Assembly: GCA_040766885.1 (NCBI GenBank)
Contig: JAXGPP010000006.1
Location: 409,728 to 473,727 of the forward strand
DNA length: 64,000 nt
Direction of reading: 5' to 3'
Source: JAXGPP01 sp040766885
Lineage (GTDB): Bacteria; Planctomycetota; Planctomycetia; Pirellulales; Thermoguttaceae
The translations under genes and the position numbers were made by a program. This document shows positions 9,280-18,146 of this stretch, one piece after another. Positions within the stretch are counted from its first letter, which is position 1. Every line of letters starts with the position of its first letter. The notes under the pieces are model-generated. The model made no database searches. It saw only the letters and a list, made by a program, of their open reading frames with translations, and was not told the DNA's origin.

Positions 9280-10443
9280 ATGAAACGCACGCATCGCGTC
9301 AAGGACACTTCGTCGGAAACGCCCGATTGGATGGTCAAGAAGAAGTGCCCCAACAAGGACCGTTACATGTCGGGAAAGCGGATCCTGCCCAAGGGGATCA
9401 CGGGTAAGGAGAAGCTCAGCGATGTGATGCAAAACGCCTTCCTGGCGTATAACTCGGCGCGGTTGCGCGAGGGATGCGAGCTATTCACGCAGAAGATGCT
9501 CGAGGCCGACGTGACGGTCGGGATGACTCTGTCGGGCGCGCTGACGCCCGCGGGGCTGGGATGCTCGTGCGTCATTCCGCTCATCAAGGCCGGATTTGTC
9601 GACTGGATCGTCTCCACCGGCGCCAATCTGTACCACGACCTGCATTTCGCCTTCAACTTTCCGCTTCACGCCGGGAGCCACCTGCTGGACGACGTCGACC
9701 TGCGGCAGAACGACGTGGTGCGGATCTACGACGTGCTCTTGGGCTATTCCGATTGCCTGATGGCCACCGACGAGATCCTCCGCGACATCCTTGTGCAACC
9801 CGAGTTCCAGAAGGAGATGGGCACTGCCGAACTGCACTACCTCATCGGCCGCTACGCCGCCGAATGGGAACGCAAGTCGGGGCTCAAGGACGTATCGGTG
9901 CTCGCCGCGGCATACCGCTCGGGAGTGCCGTGCTACACTTCGTCGCCGGGCGACTCGACGATCGGCATGAATGTGGCCGGAGTGGAACTCAAGGGGAACA
10001 AGCTCCGCATCAACCCCTCCATCGACGTCAACGAGACGACGAGCTTCGTCCTGGCGGCGAAGCGGTCCGGCGGCCGCAGCGCGGTGATGCTCATGGGGGG
10101 CGGCAGCCCGAAGAACTTCATGCTCCAGACCGAGCCGCAGATCCAGGAAGTGCTGCGGATCAAGGAGGTCGGCCAGGACTACTTCTTCCAGGTCACCGAC
10201 GCCCGGCCCGACACGGGCGGGCTTTCGGGGGCCACGCCCCACGAGGCGGTGAGCTGGGGCAAGGTCGATCCGACCCGGCTGCCCGACGCGGTCGTCTGTT
10301 ATACCGACACCACGATCGCGCTGCCGATCATCACCCACTACGCCCTGGCGAACCACAAACCGCGCAAACTCAAGCGGCTCTACGACCAGCGGGCCACGTT
10401 GATGGAAGCCCTGGTCCGCGAGTACTTCGCCCACAACAAGTGA
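9280..10443 (+). CDS. Deoxyhypusine synthase-like protein (probable polyamine synthase)
   Basis: Belongs to the deoxyhypusine synthase family, which moves an aminobutyl group from spermidine to an acceptor. The 387-residue protein contains the conserved EAVSWGK block, with K328 as the lysine that carries the covalent intermediate, plus TGANLYHDLH and TSSPGDSTIGMN resembling the NAD-binding and active-site segments. Bacteria lack the eIF5A acceptor, so bacterial members are thought to use a small amine, for example making homospermidine. The neighbouring decarboxylase and agmatine deiminase fit that. GGAG lies nine bases before the ATG. The reaction here is inferred. Confidence 0.85.
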   Translation: MKRTHRVKDTSSETPDWMVKKKCPNKDRYMSGKRILPKGITGKEKLSDVMQNAFLAYNSARLREGCELFTQKMLEADVTVGMTLSGALTPAGLGCSCVIPLIKAGFVDWIVSTGANLYHDLHFAFNFPLHAGSHLLDDVDLRQNDVVRIYDVLLGYSDCLMATDEILRDILVQPEFQKEMGTAELHYLIGRYAAEWERKSGLKDVSVLAAAYRSGVPCYTSSPGDSTIGMNVAGVELKGNKLRINPSIDVNETTSFVLAAKRSGGRSAVMLMGGGSPKNFMLQTEPQIQEVLRIKEVGQDYFFQVTDARPDTGGLSGATPHEAVSWGKVDPTRLPDAVVCYTDTTIALPIITHYALANHKPRKLKRLYDQRATLMEALVREYFAHNK

Positions 10444-10479
10444 CCACACGTAGACGCGGCGTCTCGCCGCGCTTGGTCA
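10441..10479. terminator. Hairpin shared by two converging gene ends
   Basis: An outer pair TGACCA/TGGTCA and an inner perfect stem CGCGGCG-TCT-CGCCGCG lie across the stop region of the DHS-like gene and the end of the lyase-like gene. The position between converging genes suggests a bidirectional terminator, although no T-tract follows. Confidence 0.5.
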
Positions 10480-12909
10480 CTTGTCTGAGGCCCGCGGCTG
10501 GCTCGCTTTGAGGTACGCCCCGGTGTTGGCAAAGCACATTACCCAGCTCTTCACCGGCAGGTAATGACCGGGGAACTGATCGAGGGCTTCGTTGAGGATC
10601 TGCCGACCGCGATCGCAGTACGCCTGCCGGCGCGGGTGATCGAGCGGGGCATGGAGATAGCACGTCGAGAGCACCTCGCTGTGGAAGCATCGCTGCTCCA
10701 GCGATCCTTCCCAGCGGCTTTCCGGCAGTTCCAGGTACAAGTCGCCGATCCGCAGGAGCGTCTCCTGCACGCGTCGGTAGTCGTCGTCGAATTCGCCGGC
10801 TTCGGCTTTCATTGACAAGAAGCCTCCGGCGGCCTTCGCCAAGAGCGTTCCGCCGAGTCCCTCGATGGGCTCCTTGACCCAGCCGACGAGCGTCATCGCT
10901 CGGTCGTAGTACTTGCGGTCACGGGTGAGATGGTACGCCTGGACGAATGTGGCGAGGAAATTGCCGTAGCCACGGGTGTCGCCCATCATGCTCGGTGCAA
11001 ACCACGGGCCGTCGGCCGCCCAGTCGGCGACCTCGAGAAACGCCTCGCGACTTGTGCGATCGCCGGTCAGGCGGTAGTGGTGCGCCAGGCACTCGACGTA
11101 TGTGTGTCCGGCGTTCGGCCCGCCGCCGCGACCGTAACGGAGTCCGTACCGCTTGGCCTCGATCGGATAGCTCCGGAAGGTGCTGCGATAGGCAGCCGTT
11201 TCGTGCGTGGTGTGCATGAACGGGCCGTGGGCGTAGGCCGGCGCGCCGTGGTCGGTGTGATAGATGCAAATGTCGGCATGATGCCGCGACATGACGTCGG
11301 CCATCCACAACCAGCGAGGATTCTCACGGCGGAGTCCCTGGAGCATGAGCGTGGCGATCACATCGTATTCGTTGACGAAGTGGCTGATCGGCATGCGGCC
11401 GATGTGATGCTCGGGAAAGTCGCGAATCATCTCCGCCGGTGCGCGTTCGTTGTCCGCAAAGGTATCGCCGAAATGACGCCAGCCGAATTCATCGATTCGC
11501 TCCCATTGCGTTTGGATAGTCGTGGCATCAGGGGAGGTCGCCACCACGTCGGCGTCGCACGTCGCCTCCAGGCGAGAATACCGCTCGCGGTCGAGTGGCG
11601 CGGTCGGCCAAAAGGTCCCCGCCGCAAGCACCGCGGCCGGGTCGGGCATTGCGTAGAGCGGTTCGTGAAATGATCGGAGCCGGGTTTCGACACCCGCCAG
11701 ATCCGCGTCGGGCCCGTGAAACGAAAGCAGCATTTCGCAGGTCTTCTGCTCGCCTCCCTGAAGTTCATGCACACCAGCGAATTCTCGCGGCCAAAGGGCG
11801 ATTCGCACTGCGCCACTCGATAGCTCCAGCGCTTTGGGGAAGTTCTGCCAGAATTCGCGGAGCGAAACCGCCACGACGCCCGGCTTTCCTGCTGCAACGA
11901 GCCAACCGTCGGCGCGATTCCCGCTGGCAACCTCGCGGCCCGCAGCCTCGATCCGGTAACCGCGAAAGCTGACCGGCACACCGTAGTCCTTGTCGATATG
12001 GTTGGCCGACCGCCAGTTCTCTCCGCCCGAAGAATCCTGGTAGAGCCTGATCGCCGCAGCACGGCGCGATCGTGATTCGTGCGGCACCGCGCCTTGCCAA
12101 GACTCACTCTTGGCAAGCGGCAGAACGATCGAGAGATCCTCCAGGAAGACCGAGCCCCGCGCGCCTAGGTCCCAGATGTTGCCGTCGTGCTGGTGGGCCG
12201 ACGGATTGCGGACCGTCAAGAAGACTCGCACTTCCGGTTTCCCCGCGCGGAAGTGCATCCGGCACACGTAATCTGCCGGCGGCGACCCCTCGGCGCCGAA
12301 CTGGCCGCGCACGCAAAGCACAACCCGGAGCGGGCCCGCATCTTCAAACTCACCGCGTGCCGGCACCTCGGCGGCCGATAGCTTTCGACCTTCGGCATCT
12401 TCCAGAACGACGCCCTTGCCGGGATCATCCGCCAGCAACTCCGAACCGCCAATCTTCGCCGAATCAAGCAGCCGGAACCGCCGGGTATCGACACGAAATG
12501 CCGCTGCACCAGTGTCGACCGTGGCCACACCGTCCTGGATCGCATATGTCAACCTTGCCGCCACGGCCGGATCGCCGCTTCGGCGCCCCAGCCGATACGA
12601 CACTCGTTGTCCCGGGTCAAGGCTGGTTTCGAAATCGACGAGTACCCACCGTGGTGAGCCGTCGGCATGGGTGTCGGCGGGCAGAAACTGCGCCGGCAGG
12701 AGCGATCCGTCTTCGCGAAAAAGAGCAAGGTTCTCCGTGCTCCGGACGAATCCTTTCGGAACCGGGATGCCGCAGGTCAATCCTTCGCCGTGACGGGCCG
12801 ATGAGCCAGGGTTCGCCACCGTGAAGGGGACGCCGTCGCCCGGATCGCCTGCTGTCTCGCCGGCGAAAACCAGTGCCAGAATCAGCGAGAACCAGCTTCG
12901 CGCGGTCAT
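10477..12909 (-). CDS. Secreted exo-rhamnogalacturonan lyase-like protein (PcRGLX/YetA type, PL26-like)
   Basis: The 810-residue exported protein (signal peptide about 1-21, LILALVFAGETAG) has the three-part layout of the PcRGLX/YetA family. An N-terminal beta region opens with VPFTVANPGSSARHGEGLTCGIPVPKG in the mature chain, a central beta-sandwich covers about 250-430, and a C-terminal helical toroid starts near 450 (HHADICIYHTDHGAP, GGGPNAGHTYVECLAHHY). Fungal PcRGLX cleaves rhamnogalacturonan from the chain end; this makes pectin or a related polysaccharide a plausible but unproven substrate. The start at 12909 has GGGAG seven bases upstream. It sits 22 bases downstream of the PurF-like gene on the same strand, with no functional link apparent. 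Confidence 0.75.
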   Translation of the reverse strand: MTARSWFSLILALVFAGETAGDPGDGVPFTVANPGSSARHGEGLTCGIPVPKGFVRSTENLALFREDGSLLPAQFLPADTHADGSPRWVLVDFETSLDPGQRVSYRLGRRSGDPAVAARLTYAIQDGVATVDTGAAAFRVDTRRFRLLDSAKIGGSELLADDPGKGVVLEDAEGRKLSAAEVPARGEFEDAGPLRVVLCVRGQFGAEGSPPADYVCRMHFRAGKPEVRVFLTVRNPSAHQHDGNIWDLGARGSVFLEDLSIVLPLAKSESWQGAVPHESRSRRAAAIRLYQDSSGGENWRSANHIDKDYGVPVSFRGYRIEAAGREVASGNRADGWLVAAGKPGVVAVSLREFWQNFPKALELSSGAVRIALWPREFAGVHELQGGEQKTCEMLLSFHGPDADLAGVETRLRSFHEPLYAMPDPAAVLAAGTFWPTAPLDRERYSRLEATCDADVVATSPDATTIQTQWERIDEFGWRHFGDTFADNERAPAEMIRDFPEHHIGRMPISHFVNEYDVIATLMLQGLRRENPRWLWMADVMSRHHADICIYHTDHGAPAYAHGPFMHTTHETAAYRSTFRSYPIEAKRYGLRYGRGGGPNAGHTYVECLAHHYRLTGDRTSREAFLEVADWAADGPWFAPSMMGDTRGYGNFLATFVQAYHLTRDRKYYDRAMTLVGWVKEPIEGLGGTLLAKAAGGFLSMKAEAGEFDDDYRRVQETLLRIGDLYLELPESRWEGSLEQRCFHSEVLSTCYLHAPLDHPRRQAYCDRGRQILNEALDQFPGHYLPVKSWVMCFANTGAYLKASQPRASDK

Positions 12910-12930
12910 CCGATCACTCCCAGCGCGCCC

Positions 12931-14451
12931 TCACCGTGGCTTGGGCGGCCCAGCCAGGGAGGGGCTTTCATGCAGTGTGACGAGTTCGGTGCGGCGCGAG
13001 CACGCCGCCAGAGCGCTGTCGGCCGCCGCGCGGCGCGGGCAGCCTGCAGAGGGTTCGGCGCCGTCCCAGCAATACGTGCAAAGCTTCTCCTTGGGCAAAC
13101 CGATCGCGCTGACCAGATCGTCCAATCGCTGGTACTTGAGCGAAGTCAGCCCCAATTCCTCGCGGATGTGTTCCACCATCGCCTGGTGGCACGGCGAGTC
13201 GGGGTCGGCAAATTTGGCCTGCGGCGGCCCGTCCTCGCCGTGGAGCGATTGGATCGCCCGCCGCGCAACGAGATCGAGATCGGAACGCGATCGCGAGAAG
13301 TTAAGGAACTTGCAGCCGAACACCAGCGGCGGGCACGCAGGCCGCATGTGGACCTCACGAGCGCCGTAGTCGTAGAGCAAACGGATCGTGTCGCGCAACT
13401 GGGTTCCGCGGACGATCGAGTCCTCGCAGAACAACAGCCGCTTCCCTTCGATCAGCTCACGGATCGGGATCAGCTTCATCTTCGCCACCAGATCGCGGAT
13501 CGACTGGTCCTGGGGCATGAAGCTCCGCGGCCAGGTAGGAGTGTACTTCACGAACGGCCGGCCGTACGAGACCCCCGATGCATTCGCATAGCCGATCGCA
13601 TGGCCGGTGCCCGAGTCGGGGATGCCCGCGACGAGGTCCACCTCGCAGTCGTCGCGCTTCGCGAGCAGGGCGCCGCAGCGGTTGCGGACCACTTCGGCGT
13701 TGATTCCTTCGTAGCTCGATGCGGGGAACCCGTAGTAGACCCACAGGAACGAGCAGATCTGCATCTCCTCGCCCGCTGGCTGGAGCGTTTCCACGCCGTC
13801 GGCCGTGATGCGGACAATCTCGCCCGGACCGAGATAGCGGTCGATCCGGTAGCCGAGGTTCGCCAGCGCGCAGCTTTCGGACGTTGCGGCGTAGGCGCCC
13901 TCCTTGTACCCGATCACCAGCGGAGTGCGCCCCATCCGGTCTCGGGCCGCGTAAATCGCGCCGTCGGTCATCAGCAGCAGCGAGCACGAACCTTCGATCA
14001 GTTCCTGGGCATGGGCGATACCCGATGCGAAACTCGTTTCGCGGTTGATCAGTGTGGCTACCAACTCGGTCGGATTGATCCCTTTGCCGGTGGCCTCCGA
14101 GAAGTGCGTGCGGTGCCCGCGGAAGGCCTCGACCACCAGCTCCTGAAGGTTTGCCACGCGACCGACAGTCGCCAGGGCGTAGGTGCCGAGGTGCGACCCG
14201 ATGATCAGCGGCTGATCCTCGAAGTCGCTGATCACGCCGATACCCGTCCGCCCTCGCATTTTCGACACGTCGGCGTCGAATTTGCTGCGGAACTGCGAAT
14301 TGGTGATGTCGTGAATCACCCGGGTGAAGCCGTCGTCGTCGAGCACCGCCAGGCCGCCGCGGCGCGTGCCGAGATGGCAGTGGTAGTCGGTCCCGTAGAA
14401 CAGGTCGCCGACGCAGTTGGCCTTCGCCGCCACCCCGTACAATCCACCCAT
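12931..14451 (-). CDS. PurF-like amidophosphoribosyltransferase lacking the N-terminal cysteine
   Basis: PurF makes phosphoribosylamine from PRPP and glutamine, starting purine synthesis. This 506-residue protein keeps both domains: an N-terminal Ntn-type glutaminase region (TNSQFRSK, HLGTYALAT, NRETSFASG, ARDRMGRTPLVIG) and a C-terminal phosphoribosyltransferase domain with the PRPP loop LLFCEDSIVRGTQLRDT. It begins MGGLYGVAAK, whereas standard PurF begins MCGI with the cysteine as nucleophile. Here that residue is glycine, and the usual HRGQES segment reads LGTRRGG. AAGGAG seven bases before the ATG supports this start, so the cysteine is not lost through a wrong start. I recall related Bacteroidetes and clostridial proteins that begin MGGFFG, so this seems a distinct clade. 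Activity with glutamine is doubtful. Confidence 0.85.
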   Translation of the reverse strand: MGGLYGVAAKANCVGDLFYGTDYHCHLGTRRGGLAVLDDDGFTRVIHDITNSQFRSKFDADVSKMRGRTGIGVISDFEDQPLIIGSHLGTYALATVGRVANLQELVVEAFRGHRTHFSEATGKGINPTELVATLINRETSFASGIAHAQELIEGSCSLLLMTDGAIYAARDRMGRTPLVIGYKEGAYAATSESCALANLGYRIDRYLGPGEIVRITADGVETLQPAGEEMQICSFLWVYYGFPASSYEGINAEVVRNRCGALLAKRDDCEVDLVAGIPDSGTGHAIGYANASGVSYGRPFVKYTPTWPRSFMPQDQSIRDLVAKMKLIPIRELIEGKRLLFCEDSIVRGTQLRDTIRLLYDYGAREVHMRPACPPLVFGCKFLNFSRSRSDLDLVARRAIQSLHGEDGPPQAKFADPDSPCHQAMVEHIREELGLTSLKYQRLDDLVSAIGLPKEKLCTYCWDGAEPSAGCPRRAAADSALAACSRRTELVTLHESPSLAGPPKPR

Positions 14452-14571
14452 TCGACACTCCTTGACAACAGCATGCCCGGGCCACGATCAATGGTCCGTG
14501 CGTTTTAGTTCTCGCCGCCAAGTTCGTCAAGCGCCGGCCATCGGTTCGCCATGCAGGCCTTCCGGCCGGCC

Positions 14572-14604
14572 CACTCCGTGCCGCGGTCGACGATGCACGG
14601 AGTG
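14572..14604 (-). terminator. Hairpin downstream of the DEAD-box helicase gene
   Basis: Perfect nine-base arms CACTCCGTG and CACGGAGTG surround a 15-base loop that itself contains CCGCGG. It begins about 13 bases after the helicase stop codon and upstream of the PurF-like gene. No T-tract is present, so the terminator role is tentative. Confidence 0.4.
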
Positions 14605-14616
14605 CAACTGCTACAT

Positions 14617-16650
14617 TCAGAGCGCCCGGCGGATCCGCCGCTGGGGGCGGCCGAATACGGGTTTCGAAGCGGGCGCGGCCGGTGAGGCGGGGGCCTCCGA
14701 GGAGCCGGGCGATGCCGGAGGACGATCGACTTTCACGAAGGCCTCGAAACCTGGAATCTCATCGCGCTTCAAGAGGCGGTTGATCCGCATTTCGATTCGC
14801 GTCAGTTCGCTTCCTTCCGCCGGCGTTACGAACGTGTAGGCCACTCCCTCGCGGCCCATGCGGCCGGTACGGCCGACGCGGTGGACATAGTCATCGGCAA
14901 ACTGTGGGATGTCGAAATTGATGATGTGCGAAATGCTCGAAACGTCGATCCCTCTCCCCACCACGTCGGTGGCCACAAGGCACTTCACCTTGCCTTCGCG
15001 GAAGCGGGCCATCACCCGGTCGCGGACGCGCTGTGCTAGATCGCCATGGATCATCGACACGCCCTCGAACTTCTCGGCCAGCTTGTCGTGAAGCCGCTCC
15101 GTGCCGCGCTTGGTGCGGCAGAAGATGATTGCCTGTTTCGGCTTGTCGCGCTGAAGCAAACGCGCCAATAGGGCGTACTTTTTCTCCGGATCGACCGAGA
15201 AGTGAAACTGCTCGATCGTTTCGACGGCAATATCGGTGGGCGAGAAATCGAGCGTCTGCGGATCGCGCATGTAGCGTTCCGCCAACCGCGCGACCGGGGG
15301 CGGCACCGTGGCACTGAGCAGCAGCGTCTGGCGCGACGCCGGGCACCGCCGCAGGATCTTCTCGATGTCGGGGCGGAAGCCGATGTCGAGCATCCGGTCG
15401 GCTTCGTCGAGGACCACCACGTCGAGGTGATCTAGGTTGAGCGTGCCGCGGCCCATGTGGTCGAGTACCCGGCCCGGTGTGCCGACCACGACGTGCGTCC
15501 CTTGGCGGAGTTGCTCGGCCTGCTGACGAAGCGGTTTGCCGCCATACACGGCGACGATGCTCAATCCGCGGCCGTGGGCAAGCTTGATGAACTCGTCGCG
15601 GACCTGCACGGCCAGTTCGCGCGTCGGCACAAGCACCAGCGACTGCGGACCGCGGTGGGTTGCTTCGGCATCAAGCCGTTCCAGGATCGGAATCGCGAAC
15701 GCCGCCGTCTTGCCGGTGCCGGTCCGCGCCTGCCCCATGGCGTCGGCGCCCTTCAGCGCCAACGGGATCAGGCCGGCTTGCACCGGAGTGGGGTCCACGT
15801 AGCCCGCTTTGGCCAGGGCGGCGAGCATTGGCTGCGAGAGGCCCAGTTTTGCGAATGCCGCCGAGAGCCGGGCCTCGCTGGAATCGACGGAGACAGCCGG
15901 ACGAGGCTTGGGACGCGCTTCGGGTGGGGCCTTTGGGGGAGTGGCCGGACGGGGCCGCCGCGTTTTGGTTGCTTCGGGGCTGGCGGGTGCCTCGCCTCGC
16001 GCCGGCTGCGCCAGTTCCTGACTTCGCCTGGGCCGGGCTGGTGGTTGTGGCTTAGGAGCGGCAGGTTTAGCGGCGGATGGCCGAGCGGCGGGCGGCGTTT
16101 TCGACCTCGCTTGTCTGGAACTCGCCGCTGCCGGTGTGTCTCCCGGCGTCGCCGCTGCTGACGAGCTGCCCGGCGCTGCCGGATCGACCGCTGGGCGCTG
16201 CTTTGGGGGCTGTGTCGGCTTGGGCGGCGCGGCCGCCTTCTGTGACTCCGCCTGTCTCGACGCTGGAGCTTGTTTCTGCGGCGGGACTTGCCCGGGCTGC
16301 TTTGGCTTGGCTGCCTGGCCTTGCGATTGCTTCGACCCCTGCGGCGGCTGACCCTGCTTCGGAGCTTGCGCCGTTTTCGGCGTCTGCGCCGGCTTCCGGG
16401 GCTGTGCCGGCTTTGGCTGCGCCGGCGGTTTCTTGTACTGGCCCTGGGGCGCGGCCTGCCCCTGATTCGAAGCTTGCGCGGGTCGCGTGGACTGCGCCGG
16501 CTTGGGGGGGCGTGCAGGCTCAACGGGCTCTGCCGACTCGTCAGGTTTCGCCGCGCGCCCGGTCGGCACGTAACCCGTTGGAGCGGGAGGCGGCTTGGGT
16601 CGAGCCGGTCGCTGAGGTCTCGAATCGTCTGATCGACGTCGCTTTTCCAA
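14617..16650 (-). CDS. DEAD-box RNA helicase with a long low-complexity N-terminal tail
   Basis: ATP-dependent RNA unwinding enzyme. The core (about residues 265-640) has every motif: the Q-motif region (FAKLGLSQPM to TPVQ), ARTGTGKT, PTRELAVQV, TPGRVLD, VLDEADRMLD, LSAT, IIFCRTKRGTERL, ATDVVGRGID and HRVGRTGRMGREG. The first roughly 260 residues are almost only Pro, Ala, Lys, Gln and Arg (repeats such as PPKPAQ, KPAQ, KQGQ), and are probably disordered and RNA-binding. Bacterial DEAD-box tails are more often C-terminal. The frame starts with TTG, with GGAG seven bases upstream; no ATG occurs between it and the core, so the exact start is less certain. Confidence 0.9.
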   Translation of the reverse strand: MEKRRRSDDSRPQRPARPKPPPAPTGYVPTGRAAKPDESAEPVEPARPPKPAQSTRPAQASNQGQAAPQGQYKKPPAQPKPAQPRKPAQTPKTAQAPKQGQPPQGSKQSQGQAAKPKQPGQVPPQKQAPASRQAESQKAAAPPKPTQPPKQRPAVDPAAPGSSSAAATPGDTPAAASSRQARSKTPPAARPSAAKPAAPKPQPPARPRRSQELAQPARGEAPASPEATKTRRPRPATPPKAPPEARPKPRPAVSVDSSEARLSAAFAKLGLSQPMLAALAKAGYVDPTPVQAGLIPLALKGADAMGQARTGTGKTAAFAIPILERLDAEATHRGPQSLVLVPTRELAVQVRDEFIKLAHGRGLSIVAVYGGKPLRQQAEQLRQGTHVVVGTPGRVLDHMGRGTLNLDHLDVVVLDEADRMLDIGFRPDIEKILRRCPASRQTLLLSATVPPPVARLAERYMRDPQTLDFSPTDIAVETIEQFHFSVDPEKKYALLARLLQRDKPKQAIIFCRTKRGTERLHDKLAEKFEGVSMIHGDLAQRVRDRVMARFREGKVKCLVATDVVGRGIDVSSISHIINFDIPQFADDYVHRVGRTGRMGREGVAYTFVTPAEGSELTRIEMRINRLLKRDEIPGFEAFVKVDRPPASPGSSEAPASPAAPASKPVFGRPQRRIRRAL

Positions 16651-16809
16651 AACGGATCTCCGCTGCGAGGGCGAGGAATCGTGTGACTAGACGGCGGGGC
16701 AGCCTACTCGCCGTGGTAACTTTAGCGGTGCGGGTTCGTCTTCGTCAACGAGCGCCCCGCCTGTCCACCCTTTGATGGACGGCGATCGACCGTGTTCTCC
16801 TCGGCTGCT

Positions 16810-18006
16810 TCACGCGCCCGCCACCCAGGCCTCGAGTGCCTGGAATTGCCGTGTGAAGTCGTGTTCACCTATGCCATAGGGGCTTTTGAAGAAGCTTGCC
16901 AGAAAGGTCATCAGGCCAATCTCGCCTCGTCGCCAGGCCTTCTCCGTGAAGCGAGCGAGGTCCAGCACCAACGGGCCGGCCAGGAGCGAGTCGCACCCTT
17001 GCCAAATGAACTGGAGCGTCATCGGCGTGCCCAGGAACCCGGTGAAATGGATGTGGTCCCAGGCGGTCTTCCAGTCGCCCAGGCTCTCGATGTACTCGAT
17101 CGAAACCAGCGTCTGCGGCCGGTAACCAAGGATTTCGCCGATCAGGTGATCCTTGCTGGCCACCTTCGATGCCTTGTTCGCCGGGTCGTTGAGCACCACC
17201 CCGTCCAGGTTGCCGAAAATATTGTGCCCGACCCAACTCATCACGTGCAGGTTTCGCTGCCGGAACATCGGCGCAAGCACGCTCTTCATCAGCGTCTCGC
17301 CCGTCTTGCCGTCGCAGCCCATATGCCGCGCCTTCCGCTGCCGGGCGAGATCGTCGATCGCCGGGGGCGAAGATCCAAGCGATGGGGTGAAATTGACTGC
17401 CGACAAGCCCATCTCGATCGCCGCGATCGCATACAGCGAACTGGCAGGCAGCCGGCACGTCGACCAGTCGTCGAGCGTCGCGTCCAGTTCCGCCCACCTG
17501 CTCGGCAGATCCGCGGGCTGCACCGGCGGCTCGGTGGAGGCTACGTTCACCAACACCAAATGCTCGAGGTTTTCAGCGGCGATGAACTCGGCAAGATCGC
17601 CCTGCAGTCGGCGAATGCAGTCGCGCGGTGTCGGGTCCTGTGGCAGGTCGAGCGATGCCAGGTCCTCCACGGCTGCTCCTGATCTGCACAACACGCCCGG
17701 CCGAATGCGCAGGTCGATCTCGGCGAGGTCGTCGCGGCACTCGTCGACCAGCCGCCCGTCGATCGCCCGGCTCGAATTCGCCAACTCCAGCGCCGAATCA
17801 CGAAGGGATCCGGCACGGATTTCGTGCCCGCCGACAACGAAGCTCTCCCAGGCAGCCAGTTCAAGCCCGGCAAACTGCGGCAACTCGCTCACCAGTCCGG
17901 CGGCGCCGATTAGTCTCCGCTTTAGAGCGCACAACCCGAGGGTGGCCGTGGAGGCCACACCCCCTCGCGCGCCAACCAACCAGAGACCGATGCGTGGCGA
18001 GACCAT
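16810..18006 (-). CDS. Inositol-3-phosphate synthase family protein
   Basis: Converts glucose-6-phosphate to inositol-3-phosphate using bound NAD, in the cytoplasm. The 398-residue protein starts with the Rossmann motif IGLWLVGARGGVAST and has VLVNVASTEPP, NFTPSLGSSPPAID, HMGCDGKTGETLMKSVLAPMF, SWVGHNIFGNLDG and KASKVASKDHLIG, which match the catalytic and NAD-contact blocks of the family. It is shorter than eukaryotic enzymes (about 510) and close to bacterial and archaeal ones. The start at 18006 was chosen over 18099 because it sits just before the Rossmann strand. Product could feed inositol lipids or compatible solutes. Confidence 0.87.
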   Translation of the reverse strand: MVSPRIGLWLVGARGGVASTATLGLCALKRRLIGAAGLVSELPQFAGLELAAWESFVVGGHEIRAGSLRDSALELANSSRAIDGRLVDECRDDLAEIDLRIRPGVLCRSGAAVEDLASLDLPQDPTPRDCIRRLQGDLAEFIAAENLEHLVLVNVASTEPPVQPADLPSRWAELDATLDDWSTCRLPASSLYAIAAIEMGLSAVNFTPSLGSSPPAIDDLARQRKARHMGCDGKTGETLMKSVLAPMFRQRNLHVMSWVGHNIFGNLDGVVLNDPANKASKVASKDHLIGEILGYRPQTLVSIEYIESLGDWKTAWDHIHFTGFLGTPMTLQFIWQGCDSLLAGPLVLDLARFTEKAWRRGEIGLMTFLASFFKSPYGIGEHDFTRQFQALEAWVAGA

Positions 18007-18146
18007 GAACCTGCCGTTCGTCTTATGCCTTGCTGCTATTCTTGGTTCCGCATTCCACGACGCAGCACTCCCTGCACCGCCTGGGCTCGCTACACGCACC
18101 CCTGGCCGTCATCGCCCCCAGACTCACTATCGGCCGTCCGGCACAA

